A stretch of 64,000 nt of DNA from Rubrimonas cliftonensis (GCF_900107585.1 NZ_FNQM01000012.1:1-64000), one strand, 5' to 3'. Counted from the first letter of the stretch, positions 25,010 through 33,858 are shown. Notes: a model not told the origin generated them from the sequence alone. Program-made: numbers and translations.

Positions 25010-26628
25010 TCGGCGCCGACCCGCTCGCCTTCCAGCGCCTGCGGCATCTGGAAGCCGCCGCCCTGCGCGGCCTTCGCATACTCCTTGCGCGCCTTGACCT
25101 TGCGCGAGCGCTCGGCGGCGGCGTGCCAGTCCTCCATCTGCGCGGGCGCGATCCGCCGGCTCTTGTCGAAGTGGAAGTCGACCTTCTTCTTCGACTGCGG
25201 CCCCCAGTAGTTGATCTTGCCGAGATCGTAGAACTTGCGCTCGAAGCCGGCCTTCAGGAACGCCTTGAGGCAGCCGAGCAGGTACTTCCGCCGGAAGCCG
25301 GTCCCGCGCCACGGGTAGTGGAACAGCGCCTTGATCATGTAGAAGCGGCGATAGTTGTTCATCACCCGGTCGAGCAGCTCGGCGCGGTCCATCGCCTCGG
25401 GCTTCATGATCGGGGTGACGAAGTTGTACTTCTCGAAGTCGAACACCTCGACCTTGTCGCCCAGCTCCTGGAACAGCGGCGTGAACGGCCACGGCGTGTA
25501 CATCGCCCAGTTGGCGAGGTCGGGGTCCCACTCGCGGGCGAAGCGGTAGGTCTCCTCCAGCGTCTCGGCCGTTTCGTTCTCCAGCCCGACGATGAACTGC
25601 GCCTCGACGAAGATGTCCGCCTTCTTGAGCGACGCGATGGCGCGGCGGTTGTCCTCGACCTTGGTCTCCTTGTTGAAGCGGTCGAGCTTCATCTGCGCCG
25701 CGGCTTCGGTGCCCAGCGAGACATGCACCAGCCCCGCCTTGCGCCAGAGCGGCAGCTCCGCCTCGTCGCGCAGGATGTCGGTGACGCGGGTGTTGATGCC
25801 CCACTTCACGCGGTCGGGCAGGCCACGGGCGATCAGCTCCTCGCAGAACTCCTTGAACTTCCTGCGGTTGATCGTCGGCTCTTCGTCGGCGAGGATGAAG
25901 AAGCCCACCTGATGGTCGTTCACCAGCTTCTCGATCTCGTCCACGACCTTCTTCGGGTCGCGCACGCGATAGTCGCGCCAGAACTTCCACTGCGAACAGA
26001 ACGAGCAGGTGAATGGGCAGCCGCGCGCCATGTTGGGGATGGCGACGCGCACGCCGAGCGGGATGTATTTGTACTTCTCCCACTCCAGCAGCGACCAGTC
26101 GGGGTCGAGCCCGTCGAGGTCGCGCACGGTGGAGGCGGCCTGGGTGGCCTTGATGGTCTCGCCCTCGCGGAACGCCAGCCCCTTGATGCGGGCGCGGTCC
26201 TCGGGCCAGCGGCCCTCGGCGACGCAGGTCACGAGGTTGGCGAAGATCTCCTCGCCCTCGCCGCGCACGATGACGTCGATCCACGGCGCCTCGCTCAGCA
26301 CCTGCTTGTACATGAAGGTCGCGTGGATGCCGCCGAGCACGGTGACGGCGTTCGGGCAGGTCTCGCGGGCGATCTCCAGCGCGCGCTCGGCCTTGTAGAT
26401 CGACGGCGTGATGGCGGTGGCGCCCACGAGGTCGGGCTTCAGCTCGGCGAGCCTCGCGGCCAGCGCCTCGTCGCTCATGTCATTGGTCATGGCGTCGATG
26501 AAGGTGATGTCGTCGAAGCCCTTCGCCTTCAGCGGACCGGCGAGATAGGCCACCCAGGCGGGCGGCCAGGAGCCGGCGATCTCGGCACCGCCGGAATGGT
26601 AGTTGGGGTGGATGAGCGCGATGCGCAT
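25006..26628 (-). CDS. bchE: Anaerobic magnesium-protoporphyrin IX monomethyl ester cyclase
   Basis: A 540-residue enzyme. The N-terminal B12-binding-type domain opens [20 protein letters not shown]. The radical-SAM core has [18 protein letters not shown] (Cys204, Cys208, Cys211). The C-terminal part carries the [13 protein letters not shown] style segment typical of BchE. It forms the isocyclic ring of bacteriochlorophyll without oxygen, using water as the oxygen donor. The ATG at 26628 has GGGAGG upstream, and the extension to 26697 would cross the regulatory sites. It is first in an operon with bchJ; no aerobic cyclase (acsF) is in the window. Confidence 0.95.
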   Translation of the reverse strand: MRIALIHPNYHSGGAEIAGSWPPAWVAYLAGPLKAKGFDDITFIDAMTNDMSDEALAARLAELKPDLVGATAITPSIYKAERALEIARETCPNAVTVLGGIHATFMYKQVLSEAPWIDVIVRGEGEEIFANLVTCVAEGRWPEDRARIKGLAFREGETIKATQAASTVRDLDGLDPDWSLLEWEKYKYIPLGVRVAIPNMARGCPFTCSFCSQWKFWRDYRVRDPKKVVDEIEKLVNDHQVGFFILADEEPTINRRKFKEFCEELIARGLPDRVKWGINTRVTDILRDEAELPLWRKAGLVHVSLGTEAAAQMKLDRFNKETKVEDNRRAIASLKKADIFVEAQFIVGLENETAETLEETYRFAREWDPDLANWAMYTPWPFTPLFQELGDKVEVFDFEKYNFVTPIMKPEAMDRAELLDRVMNNYRRFYMIKALFHYPWRGTGFRRKYLLGCLKAFLKAGFERKFYDLGKINYWGPQSKKKVDFHFDKSRRIAPAQMEDWHAAAERSRKVKARKEYAKAAQGGGFQMPQALEGERVGAE

Positions 26629-26678
26629 CGCCGTCGCCTCCCTGCGCCGTTGTTGTAAGCTCAGGCTACCCATCAACC

Positions 26679-26696
26679 TGTCAGGCTGAATTGACA
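26679..26696. promoter_or_regulatory. PpsR/CrtJ-type repressor box upstream of bchE
   Basis: TGTCAGGCTGAATTGACA fits TGT-N12-ACA exactly, and also the extended TGTC-N10-GACA with five-base inverted arms. PpsR/CrtJ represses bch, crt and puc genes under oxygen and light through this motif. It overlaps the FnrL box by six bases. Only one clear copy was found in the gap. Confidence 0.7.
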
Positions 26697-26704
26697 TCGA
26701 TCAA
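26691..26704 (-). promoter_or_regulatory. FnrL-type activator box upstream of bchE
   Basis: TTGACATCGATCAA matches the FNR/FnrL consensus TTGAY-N4-ATCAA completely. Its centre is about 70 bases upstream of the bchE ATG, compatible with activation from near -41.5 if transcription starts roughly 28 bases before the gene. It could also act on the divergent transporter gene. Confidence 0.72.
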
Positions 26705-26776
26705 CCGCCTTGCAGCAGCGCACGGGTTCGGCGCAGGGTCCGCGCGCGCCGGCGTGGCGCGGGCGAGGGCATCCCG

Positions 26777-27670
26777 ATGGCGGAGAAGCAGGGCGGCGTC
26801 GATCTGACGGCGGCGACGATGGGCGTGGCGTTCGCGCTGATCTGGTCGAGCGCCTTCACCTCCGCCAAGATCGCGCTGGTCGACGCGCCGCCCTTCCTCA
26901 TGCTCGCGGCGCGCTTCGGCCTGGCGGGGGCCCTCGCGGTCGGACTCGCGCTCGCGCTCGGCCAGCGCCCGCCGCGGGACGGGGCGACATGGCGGGCGAT
27001 AGCGCTTTTCGGCCTGTGCCAGAACGCGCTCTATCTCGGCCTGAACTTCCTCGCGATGACCAAGGTGCCGGCGGGGCTCGCGGCGATCATCGCCAGCGCG
27101 TTGCCGCTCGCCGTCGCCGGCCTGAGCTATCTCTGGCGGGGAGAGCGTCTCGCGCCGCTGGCGCTGGCGGGTCTGGCGGCGGGCTTCGCCGGCGTGGCGC
27201 TGATCATGGCCGGCCGCGTCGCCGGCGGGGCGGACCCGCTTGGCGTGGCGCTTTGCCTCGTCGGCCTCATGGCGCTGGCCGTGGCGACGCTCACCGTGCA
27301 GGGCGCGGGCGCCGGCACGGGCCTGCTGATGGCGGTGGGGCTGCAGATGCTGGTCGGGGCGGCGGCGCTGGCGCCGGTCGGCCTGATCTTCGAGAGCGTC
27401 GCCGACGTCCGGCCGACCCTCTCGCTGGCGCTGGCCTTCGCCTACACCGCGCTGCTGCCAGGCCTCGTGGCGACGATGATCTGGTTCCGGCTCGTCGCGC
27501 GCATCGGGCCGACGGCGGCGAGCGCGTTCCACTTCCTGAACCCTGCGCTGGGCGTCGCCATCGCCGCGGCGCTTCTGGGTGAGACCGTGACCACGCTCGA
27601 TTTCGTCGGCGTCGCGGTGGTGACGGCCGGCATCGCCGCCGTGCAGCTTTCCCGGGCGCAGGCGCGATGA
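26777..27670 (+). CDS. DMT-superfamily (EamA) transporter
   Basis: A 297-residue membrane protein with ten hydrophobic helices arranged as two EamA repeats. The first opens GVAFALIWSSAFTSAKIAL, and the second half ends with a conserved glutamate in AALLGETVTTLDFVGVAVVTAG. EamA proteins export amino acids or other metabolites; the substrate cannot be told here. It is divergent from bchE, and the region between the two holds the PpsR and FnrL sites, so shared control is possible but not shown. Confidence 0.88.
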   Translation: MAEKQGGVDLTAATMGVAFALIWSSAFTSAKIALVDAPPFLMLAARFGLAGALAVGLALALGQRPPRDGATWRAIALFGLCQNALYLGLNFLAMTKVPAGLAAIIASALPLAVAGLSYLWRGERLAPLALAGLAAGFAGVALIMAGRVAGGADPLGVALCLVGLMALAVATLTVQGAGAGTGLLMAVGLQMLVGAAALAPVGLIFESVADVRPTLSLALAFAYTALLPGLVATMIWFRLVARIGPTAASAFHFLNPALGVAIAAALLGETVTTLDFVGVAVVTAGIAAVQLSRAQAR

Positions 27671-27716
27671 CGTGGCTCCGCCGGGGCGGCGGCGCCGCCG
27701 CCCCGGACGCGGCGCG

Positions 27717-27857
27717 CTACTTTTTCGGCGCGCCGGCCTTGGGCTTGCCGGTGCCGCCGGTCAGACGGGCGGCGAGATCGGGCGTGGCCGGCGCAGCCTT
27801 GGGCTTCTCCTGCTTCGGCTTCTTGGCCTCGCGGTTCGATTTCTGGTGCTTGGACAT
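27717..27857 (-). CDS. Small basic conserved protein, 46 residues
   Basis: An ATG at 27857 and a TAG at 27717 frame a lysine- and proline-rich peptide opening MSKHQKSNREAKKPKQEKPK. This opening is typical of a family of tiny hypothetical proteins found in many alphaproteobacteria. The product is very basic, probably unstructured and cytoplasmic; nucleic-acid or ribosome binding is possible but only a guess. It is convergent with the EamA transporter gene. Confidence 0.7.
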   Translation of the reverse strand: MSKHQKSNREAKKPKQEKPKAAPATPDLAARLTGGTGKPKAGAPKK

Positions 27858-28018
27858 GTGTCAGGCGCTCCCCCGGAAGGGGTCGCTGGCGGGCGACGTC
27901 GCCCGGGCGGCCGAGCGCGCGCCGGGTTTTCCGGACGACCGCCATGGCCGTCCGCGCGCGCTCTGATCGATGAGGTGATCCCGCGGCGGGGGGCTGTCAA
28001 GGTGGCGCTGCGACCGGC

Positions 28019-28783
28019 TCAGGGCTCGTCCCACGACCGCCTGAGCCGCTCGCCGACCATGCAGTCGAGTCGCCGCGCCGCCTGCGCGCGCGCCACGGGG
28101 GGCGGCGCCAGCCCCGCCACTTCGAGCACGAGCTTGCGGCGGATCGCGTCGGCGAGTTCGGCCTCCGCCGTGACCGGCAGCACGAAGTGTCCCGGGCCGC
28201 CAACGACGCAGTCCGCATAGTACTGCGCGAGCCCGGCGCCGATCCAGGACGGCCGGAGCATCAGCGGCAGGCCGTTGATGGTGACGCCCCGCGCCAGCGC
28301 CGCGTCGCGCGCCGCCTCCACGGGGCGGCCGCGGCTGTTGGCGCCGTCGCCCGAGACGTCGATCACCTTGCGCCAGCCCTCGAAGCCGTTGCCCTCGAAC
28401 ATCTCCACGGCGTAGTCGAGCGCGCCCGAGATCGACGTGCCGCGGATGAGGCTGAGCGGCGCGGCGGCGAGCTCCTCGGCGAAGGCGCGGGCGGCCTCCG
28501 GCCCGTCGATGAGACGCCAGTCCATCACGACGACCTGCGACGTCGGGCCGGCCCACTCCAGATAGCTGAGCGCGATGCGCCGCCACGCGCCTTCGCGCAG
28601 CGCGGCGGCGAACGCGTCGCTGGCGATGGCGGCGACATAGCCCTCGCGCTGGAGACGCTTTTCATCGCGGTCCATCGAGCCCGACATGTCCACCGCGAGC
28701 ACGAGTTCGAGGTCGACCTCCCGCTCCGCTGCGCCGGCGGCGCAGGCGAACAGGAGCGCAAGGATCGACGCCGCGGGTTTCAT
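28019..28783 (-). CDS. DUF1194 von Willebrand factor A-like secreted protein
   Basis: A 254-residue protein with a cleavable signal peptide (MKPAASILALLFACAAGAA). A von Willebrand A-like domain begins ELVLAVDMSGSMDRDE with the DxSxS metal-adhesion motif, and continues with SLIRGTSISGALDYA and KVIDVSGDGANS. This is the DUF1194 pattern. Function is unknown; such proteins probably act in the periplasm in protein-protein contacts. It lies near, but is not part of, the MoxR/Bat operon, and is divergent from a TetR gene. Confidence 0.85.
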   Translation of the reverse strand: MKPAASILALLFACAAGAAEREVDLELVLAVDMSGSMDRDEKRLQREGYVAAIASDAFAAALREGAWRRIALSYLEWAGPTSQVVVMDWRLIDGPEAARAFAEELAAAPLSLIRGTSISGALDYAVEMFEGNGFEGWRKVIDVSGDGANSRGRPVEAARDAALARGVTINGLPLMLRPSWIGAGLAQYYADCVVGGPGHFVLPVTAEAELADAIRRKLVLEVAGLAPPPVARAQAARRLDCMVGERLRRSWDEP

Positions 28784-28885
28784 GGGCCGGATTATAGCGC
28801 GCCCGCGCCCCACGGCGAACTCCCGCCGCAGCGCGTCCGTCGCAAAGCCTTTGCCGAGCCACTCGTTCTTTCGTAGGAGGAAGGA

Positions 28886-29548
28886 ATGGTCAGAGCGCAG
28901 AAAGCGGCGAAGCCGCGCTATCACCACGGCGACCTGAAGGTTGCGCTGATCGAGGCGGCGACGCGCATCGTTTCGGAGAAGCGCGTCGAGGGCTTCACCG
29001 TGGCCGACGCGGCGCGGGCCGCCGGCGTATCCTCCGGCGCGCCCTACCGTCATTTCGCCGACCGCGACGATCTGCTCGACCACGTCGCCGCCGCCGGTTT
29101 CGAGCGCCTGTCCGACGCCACCGGCCACGCCATGGCGCAGCACCCGGCGGGGTCGATCGAGGGGCTGGTCGCGGGCGGCTGCGCCTACATCGACTTCTCG
29201 GCCGGCAACCCGGAGCTGACCCATCTGATGTGGGGCGCCACGCGCCCGACCGACGGGGCCTGCGCCGCCCGCGCCAAGGGCGATCAATGCAGCGGCATCT
29301 TCATCGAGCGGTTCAAGGACGTGCTGCGCGCCCACGGGCTCGACGACATGGAGCCGCACGCCGCCAGCGCGCCGCTCTGGGCCATGGTCCACGGCTTCGC
29401 GACGCTGCTGATCGGCGTGGCGGAGAAGTTGCCGCGCGACCGCGCCGAGATACATGCGAGCGTCGACATGGCGACGCGGGCCTACTTCACCGGGCTGCGG
29501 GCCATGCGCGGCCTGCCGGCCTGCGAGGCTCAGGCGCCCCTCGGCTGA
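28886..29548 (+). CDS. TetR/AcrR-family transcriptional regulator
   Basis: A 220-residue regulator. An N-terminal helix-turn-helix (VADAARAAGVSSGAPYRHFADRDDLLD, about 37-63) is followed by a helical ligand-binding domain of the WHG kind, with a short cysteine-containing loop (GACAARAKGDQCSG). The strong ribosome binding site TAGGAGGAAGGA precedes the ATG. Ligand and targets are unknown; the divergent DUF1194 gene is a natural candidate target. Its 3' end overlaps that of the batD-like gene by 19 bases on the opposite strand. Confidence 0.88.
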   Translation: MVRAQKAAKPRYHHGDLKVALIEAATRIVSEKRVEGFTVADAARAAGVSSGAPYRHFADRDDLLDHVAAAGFERLSDATGHAMAQHPAGSIEGLVAGGCAYIDFSAGNPELTHLMWGATRPTDGACAARAKGDQCSGIFIERFKDVLRAHGLDDMEPHAASAPLWAMVHGFATLLIGVAEKLPRDRAEIHASVDMATRAYFTGLRAMRGLPACEAQAPLG

Positions 29549-30756
29549 CGCTCCGCCGCCCGGCGCAGGGCGTCGCGCGAGGTCGGCTCCGGCCCGTAGG
29601 CCAGCCTGTCGAACATCGCGAGCGTCGCCGGGTCGAGATCTCCGGCCTGCGCGCGACGTCGCGCCGCCCGGCGGGCCGCGAAGGCGTCGCCGCGCGCCAC
29701 CGCGGCGCGCAGGCCGGCGCGGGCGCGCCACAGCTCGATCCGAGCCGCGACCGGCGCGAGGGCGCGCCGCGCCCGGACGGCGACCGCCGCCAACGCCTCG
29801 CGCGCAGAGAGTCCGCGCCGCCGCGCCGCCGCCGCGATCGCGCCTGCGCCGAGCGCCAGTCCGCCGGCGAAGCCGAGCGGCCCGGCCCAGCGCGCCGCGC
29901 GCTCCAGCCGCTCGTCCCGGCGCTCGACCCCGAACACGGCGCCATCCACCGCGAAACGTCGCGCCGGCAGCGCGATCTCGCGCATCTCGCGCGCGCGGGT
30001 GTCGAACCACGGAATGCGCAGCGGCGGGATCAGCGACGGCTCAGGCGTGTCCGGCGTGATCGTCCAGCGCCAGACCACAGTCGTCACCGGCCCGTCGGGT
30101 GTGATCTCTACAGTCCGGATCTCGTCTTCGGGAAAGACGAACACGGCGTCGGTGTCGATGTCGGGCGTCGTCGGCATCCGGTCCGGCGTCAGGCCGTGCG
30201 CCAGCAGGGTCACGGTGCGCACGGCGACCTCGCCGATGTCGAGCGCGTCGGTCGGGCCGCTCCATGTCTCGTCGACGTGCAGCGCCGTCAACGGCAGCCA
30301 GCGGTCCGGCCCGGCCTCGCCCGCCACCGGCGGCGGCGCGATCCTCAGCGTCGCCGGCGGCGCGATCATCGTCACCTCCTCCCGCTCGCCGCGGCGGGGG
30401 ATCAGCGTGAGCTGGTGGCCGAAGCTCGGGATCTCCAGCGTCCCTGACTTCTCCGCCCACATCGCATAGCGCCGTTCGAAGACGCGGCGGGCCAGCCCGT
30501 CGACCATTTCATCGAACCAGCGGTCCCGGCCGAGCTGGACCCAGGAGAGCCCGGGGGTCTCGGGCGCCTCTAGGTTCTCCAGCGCCACGCCGCCGCCATA
30601 GACGCCCCTGAGCGTCACCGGGATCATCTCGCCGACATAGATCTCCGGCCCCAGGGGCGCGGGAACGATGGCGAGCGACCAGTCCGCGGGCGCGTCCGCC
30701 GCGCCCCGCCCGGCGACGCAGACCGCCAGCAGCAGAAGGGCCGCGCGGCGCGTCAT
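29530..30756 (-). CDS. BatD-like protein of the MoxR/Bat operon
   Basis: A 408-residue protein with a signal peptide (TRRAALLLLAVCVAGRGAADA). Its soluble domain has beta-rich BatD-like sequence (PEIYVGEMIPVTLRGVYGGG), then a membrane helix near residues 292-310 and a basic C-terminal cytoplasmic tail. BatD proteins belong to Bacteroides-aerotolerance-type operons and work with the VWA proteins at the membrane in a stress or maturation role that is not settled. The ATG overlaps the stop of the TPR-like gene (ATGA). It is the last gene of the operon. Confidence 0.72.
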   Translation of the reverse strand: MTRRAALLLLAVCVAGRGAADAPADWSLAIVPAPLGPEIYVGEMIPVTLRGVYGGGVALENLEAPETPGLSWVQLGRDRWFDEMVDGLARRVFERRYAMWAEKSGTLEIPSFGHQLTLIPRRGEREEVTMIAPPATLRIAPPPVAGEAGPDRWLPLTALHVDETWSGPTDALDIGEVAVRTVTLLAHGLTPDRMPTTPDIDTDAVFVFPEDEIRTVEITPDGPVTTVVWRWTITPDTPEPSLIPPLRIPWFDTRAREMREIALPARRFAVDGAVFGVERRDERLERAARWAGPLGFAGGLALGAGAIAAAARRRGLSAREALAAVAVRARRALAPVAARIELWRARAGLRAAVARGDAFAARRAARRRAQAGDLDPATLAMFDRLAYGPEPTSRDALRRAAERQPRGA

Positions 30757-31445
30757 CGCGGGTCCGCCGGTTCGGGCGGCGCGAGGCCGGCCTCGGCCCG
30801 GCGCGCCTGCTCGGCGCGAATCGCGGCCTTGAGATAGGCCGCCGGCGCGTCGGGGAAGGTCTCCAGCCACAGCCTGTCGGCGCGGCGGCCCTTCGCGTCC
30901 GGCATGCGGCGCACCTGCTCGCGGCCGAGCGCGACCACGGCGGCGAGCTCCGAGCGCGCCTGTTCGAATTCGCGCGCGGCGCCGCCGTCGGCGCTCACGG
31001 CCTCGTCGTAGGGCGAGACGTTCTCGGGGTCGCCGGACCCGTCCCCGGCGCCCTCCACGCCCGGCAGGATGTCGCCGCGGGCGCCGCGCCAGACCGAGGC
31101 CACGACGGCGCGGTTCTCCGCGGCGCGCAGGTCGTCGGGCGTGCGCGCGAGCACGGCGTCGTAGCTGGCGAGCGACAGCTCGTAGTCGCCCGAAAGCGCG
31201 AGCGCCGCCGCGCGATTGTAGCTCGCGCGCGGCCCCGCGACGCGAAACGCGGCGGCGGCGCCCTCCCAGTCGCGCGCGGCGAAGCGCGCACGGCCCTCCA
31301 GGAACGGGTCGCCCGCCAGCGCGGCGGCGGCGCCGGGCGCTCCGAGCGCGAGCGCCAGCCGCGCCGGCGCATCCCCGCCGCCGACCGCGAGGGCGGCCCC
31401 GGCCAGCGCCGCCGCGGCGGCGAACAGGCCAGCCGCCAGCCTCAC
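30753..31445 (-). CDS. TPR-like (BatC/BatE-type) protein of the MoxR/Bat operon
   Basis: About 230 residues from a GTG at 31445 that overlaps the previous stop codon. An N-terminal hydrophobic signal or anchor (VRLAAGLFAAAAALAGAAL) is followed by tetratricopeptide-like helices (FAARDWEGAAAAFRVAG, LSGDYELSLASYDAVLART), an acidic glycine-rich linker and a charged C-terminus. The position between VWA protein and BatD fits the BatC/BatE slot. It would be a scaffold for the membrane complex. Confidence 0.65.
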   Translation of the reverse strand: MRLAAGLFAAAAALAGAALAVGGGDAPARLALALGAPGAAAALAGDPFLEGRARFAARDWEGAAAAFRVAGPRASYNRAAALALSGDYELSLASYDAVLARTPDDLRAAENRAVVASVWRGARGDILPGVEGAGDGSGDPENVSPYDEAVSADGGAAREFEQARSELAAVVALGREQVRRMPDAKGRRADRLWLETFPDAPAAYLKAAIRAEQARRAEAGLAPPEPADPR

Positions 31446-32362
31446 GCCCGCCGCCTGAACATCAGCAGCAGCGGCGCAAGCGCGAGCACGGCGAGGCCCC
31501 GCCCCCAGTCGCGCCACGCCAGCGCGGCGAGGCCGGCCTCGCGCAGCCGCGCGTCGAAGCCTGCGCCGAGGCGCTCGGCCAACGCGCCGGCCTCATGGGC
31601 CCGCGCGCCGCGGCCGCCGCCAGCCTCCGCGAGACGGGCCAGCGCAGCGGGGTCGCGCGGGGCTTCGTCGTCGACAGGCGGGGCGTAGACGGTCCAGAGC
31701 CGCGCGCCCGAACGGCGCAGGCGCCGCGCGGCGTCCATCGCGGCGTCGTCGACGCCGCCGCCGTCCGAGATCAGCACCGCGTCGCCCGAGAGGATGCCGG
31801 CCCGGCCGAACTGCGCCGCGGCGAGGTCCAGCGCGCGGGCGGGGCGCGAACCGGGGTCGGGCACCGTCTCGCCGTCCAGCCCGCCGAGCATCCGGCTGAC
31901 GGCGTCGCGGTCGACAGTGAAGGGCGAGGCGACATAGGCGTCGCCGCCGTAGACGATGACGCCGACGCCCCGCGTGCCGGCGGCGTCCATCAGCACCCGC
32001 GCCGCGACGACCGCGCCGGTCGGCGGCCCCGCCGACGTCATGGAGGGCGACAGGTCGAGCAGGATCGCCATGCCGTCGAGGTTGCGCAGGCCTTCCGCCC
32101 CGCCGTCGCGCCGCATGGCCGGGCCGGCCAGCGCCGCAGCGAGGATCGCGATGACCACCGCCGGCGGCCAGAGCCCGCGCCCGTCGCCGGGCCGCACCCG
32201 GCCAAGCGCCGCCATGGCGGCCATCAGCGCGGGGTCCATCGCGCGCCGCCAGGCGCCGAGCCCCGTCGCCATCCGCCGCCGCCGCAGCCAGAGCGCGAGC
32301 GCGAGCGGGATCGCCAGCAGCCACCACGGCCGCAGGACCGCGACCTCCGCCAGCCAGCTCAC
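31442..32362 (-). CDS. VWA-domain membrane protein (BatB-like)
   Basis: A 306-residue protein. A hydrophobic N-terminus (LRPWWLLAIPLALALW) and a second helix near residues 65-80 precede the von Willebrand A domain with the MIDAS motif LLDLSPSMTSAG and the later ISDGGGVDD. A C-terminal helix ends FRRRA. This is the paired VWA architecture of BatA/BatB. The GTG at 32362 overlaps the batA-like stop (GTGA). Confidence 0.8.
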   Translation of the reverse strand: MSWLAEVAVLRPWWLLAIPLALALWLRRRRMATGLGAWRRAMDPALMAAMAALGRVRPGDGRGLWPPAVVIAILAAALAGPAMRRDGGAEGLRNLDGMAILLDLSPSMTSAGPPTGAVVAARVLMDAAGTRGVGVIVYGGDAYVASPFTVDRDAVSRMLGGLDGETVPDPGSRPARALDLAAAQFGRAGILSGDAVLISDGGGVDDAAMDAARRLRRSGARLWTVYAPPVDDEAPRDPAALARLAEAGGGRGARAHEAGALAERLGAGFDARLREAGLAALAWRDWGRGLAVLALAPLLLMFRRRA

Positions 32363-33345
32363 GTCGCCCGCCCCAGCGCCAGCGACAGCGCGGCGGCCAG
32401 CAGCGACAGCGCGGCGGGCCAGGGCCAGAGGTCGCGCCACGCGGCGATGCGCGGCGCGTCGGTGGGGCTGGGCTCCAGCGCGTCGAGCGCCGCGTCGACC
32501 GCGCGGAAGTCCTCGCCGTCGCGCACGCGGAACGCGGCGCCGCCGCTGGCGTGGGCGATCTGCGCCAGCGTCACGTCGTCGACGGCGTTGCGGTCCTGCG
32601 AGCCCTCGCCGCGCGCCAGCGGCCCCAGCGCGATGGTGTGGACCCGCACGCCCATTTCCGCCGCCAGCGCGGCGGCCTCCTGCGGGCGCACCATGCCGGC
32701 GGTGTTCGTGCCGTCCGACAGCAGGATGACGACGCGCGAGGGCGCGTCGGAACGGTCGAGCCGGCGCAGAGCGAGCCCCAGCCCGTCCGATATCGCCGTC
32801 GAGCGGCCGGCGACGCCGATGGTCATGCCCTCCAGCGCCTGCGCCACGGCCTCGACGTCGAAGGAGGGCGCCGCGGCGACGAAGGCGTGATCGCCGAACA
32901 CCACGAGGCCCACCCGGTCGCCCGCGCGCCCCCGCACGAAGTCGGCGGCCACGCGACGGGTGACGTCGATGCGCCGGGCCTGCGCCCCCCGATAGACGAA
33001 GTCCTGACGCTCCATGCTGCCGGACAGGTCGATGGCGAGCAGGACGTCGCGCCCCGAGGGCGGCGCGACCGGCGCGTTCTCAAGCGTCCGCGGCCCGGCG
33101 AGCGCGAGCAGCAGCGCGAGCCATGCGACCCAGGGCGCCAGCGTCGCGCCCATGCGGGCGGCCAGCGCCGCCTCGGCGCCGCGGCTCATGGCGGACACGC
33201 TCTCCGGCGCGGCCATCGCAGCGCTGGCGGCGCGGGCGCGCGGCCCGTATCGCAGCATCAGCAGCGGCAGCGGCGCGAGCAGCAGCGCCCAGGGGTCGGC
33301 GAAGCCGGGCGTCGCGTCGAGCATACGGGCGATCAGCTCATCCAC
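32359..33345 (-). CDS. VWA-domain membrane protein (BatA-like)
   Basis: A 328-residue protein from GTG 33345, overlapping the preceding gene by 8 bases. Helices near the N-terminus (WALLLAPLPLLMLRYG) and at about 80 (APWVAWLALLLALAG) flank a VWA domain with the complete MIDAS motif AIDLSGSMERQ, GRSTAISDGLGLAL and ILLSDGTNTAG. A C-terminal helix closes the protein. It is the first of the two VWA genes and likely binds a partner through a bound magnesium ion. Confidence 0.82.
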   Translation of the reverse strand: MDELIARMLDATPGFADPWALLLAPLPLLMLRYGPRARAASAAMAAPESVSAMSRGAEAALAARMGATLAPWVAWLALLLALAGPRTLENAPVAPPSGRDVLLAIDLSGSMERQDFVYRGAQARRIDVTRRVAADFVRGRAGDRVGLVVFGDHAFVAAAPSFDVEAVAQALEGMTIGVAGRSTAISDGLGLALRRLDRSDAPSRVVILLSDGTNTAGMVRPQEAAALAAEMGVRVHTIALGPLARGEGSQDRNAVDDVTLAQIAHASGGAAFRVRDGEDFRAVDAALDALEPSPTDAPRIAAWRDLWPWPAALSLLAAALSLALGRAT

Positions 33346-33850
33346 GGCGTCGGCGTCCCCCGGCGCGGCGCAGCGCGGCGAGAGCCGCGCGCGCGGCCTC
33401 CTCGACGGCGTCGGCCTCCGCCGGCCCCGGCGGCGCGTCCCCGGCGTAGAGGCGCGCGCGGGCGTCGAGCAGCGCGGCGGGCGCCGGGCGGCCGACCCGC
33501 ACGGCGAAGGCTTCCGCCCAGGACGATCCGCCGGGCGCCCCGCCCGGCGCCCCGTCGCGCACGCCGTCGCGGCCTGCGTCGCGCACGCCGTCGCGGACTG
33601 CGGCCAGAATGGCGGCGACGCGGTCCGGCGGCGGCAACTTCCGCGCCGCCTTGAGAGGGTCGCGCCCGCGCGCGGCGCGCGGAGCGAAGACCAGCAAGGC
33701 GAGCGCCGCGGCGACGAGGCAGCCGAGCGCGACCGCGAGCAGGACGTCTGAGACGAGCGCATCCGTGGTGACGGCGGCCGGGCGCAGCGGGTGCAGCCGC
33801 GCGAGCAGCGCGTCGGGCTCGATGGGAATGGCGCGCGCCGGCTCCGCCAT
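33338..33850 (-). CDS. DUF4381-like small membrane protein of the MoxR/Bat operon
   Basis: A 170-residue protein with one membrane helix (about 32-55, VSDVLLAVALGCLVAAALALL) and a cytoplasmic basic tail. The size, place between DUF58 and VWA genes and single helix fit DUF4381. An internal near-repeat (VRDGVRDAGRDGVRDG, then APGGAPGG) sits in the middle, encoded by repeated CGCGGCCTGCGTCGCGCACG-like DNA. Function unknown. Confidence 0.6.
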   Translation of the reverse strand: MAEPARAIPIEPDALLARLHPLRPAAVTTDALVSDVLLAVALGCLVAAALALLVFAPRAARGRDPLKAARKLPPPDRVAAILAAVRDGVRDAGRDGVRDGAPGGAPGGSSWAEAFAVRVGRPAPAALLDARARLYAGDAPPGPAEADAVEEAARAALAALRRAGGRRRRG

Positions 33851-33858
33851 GGCGCGCC

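Noticed and set aside
26651-26671. A second PpsR box upstream of bchE
   Set aside because: The TGT triplets at 26651 and 26654 have no ACA at the right spacing.
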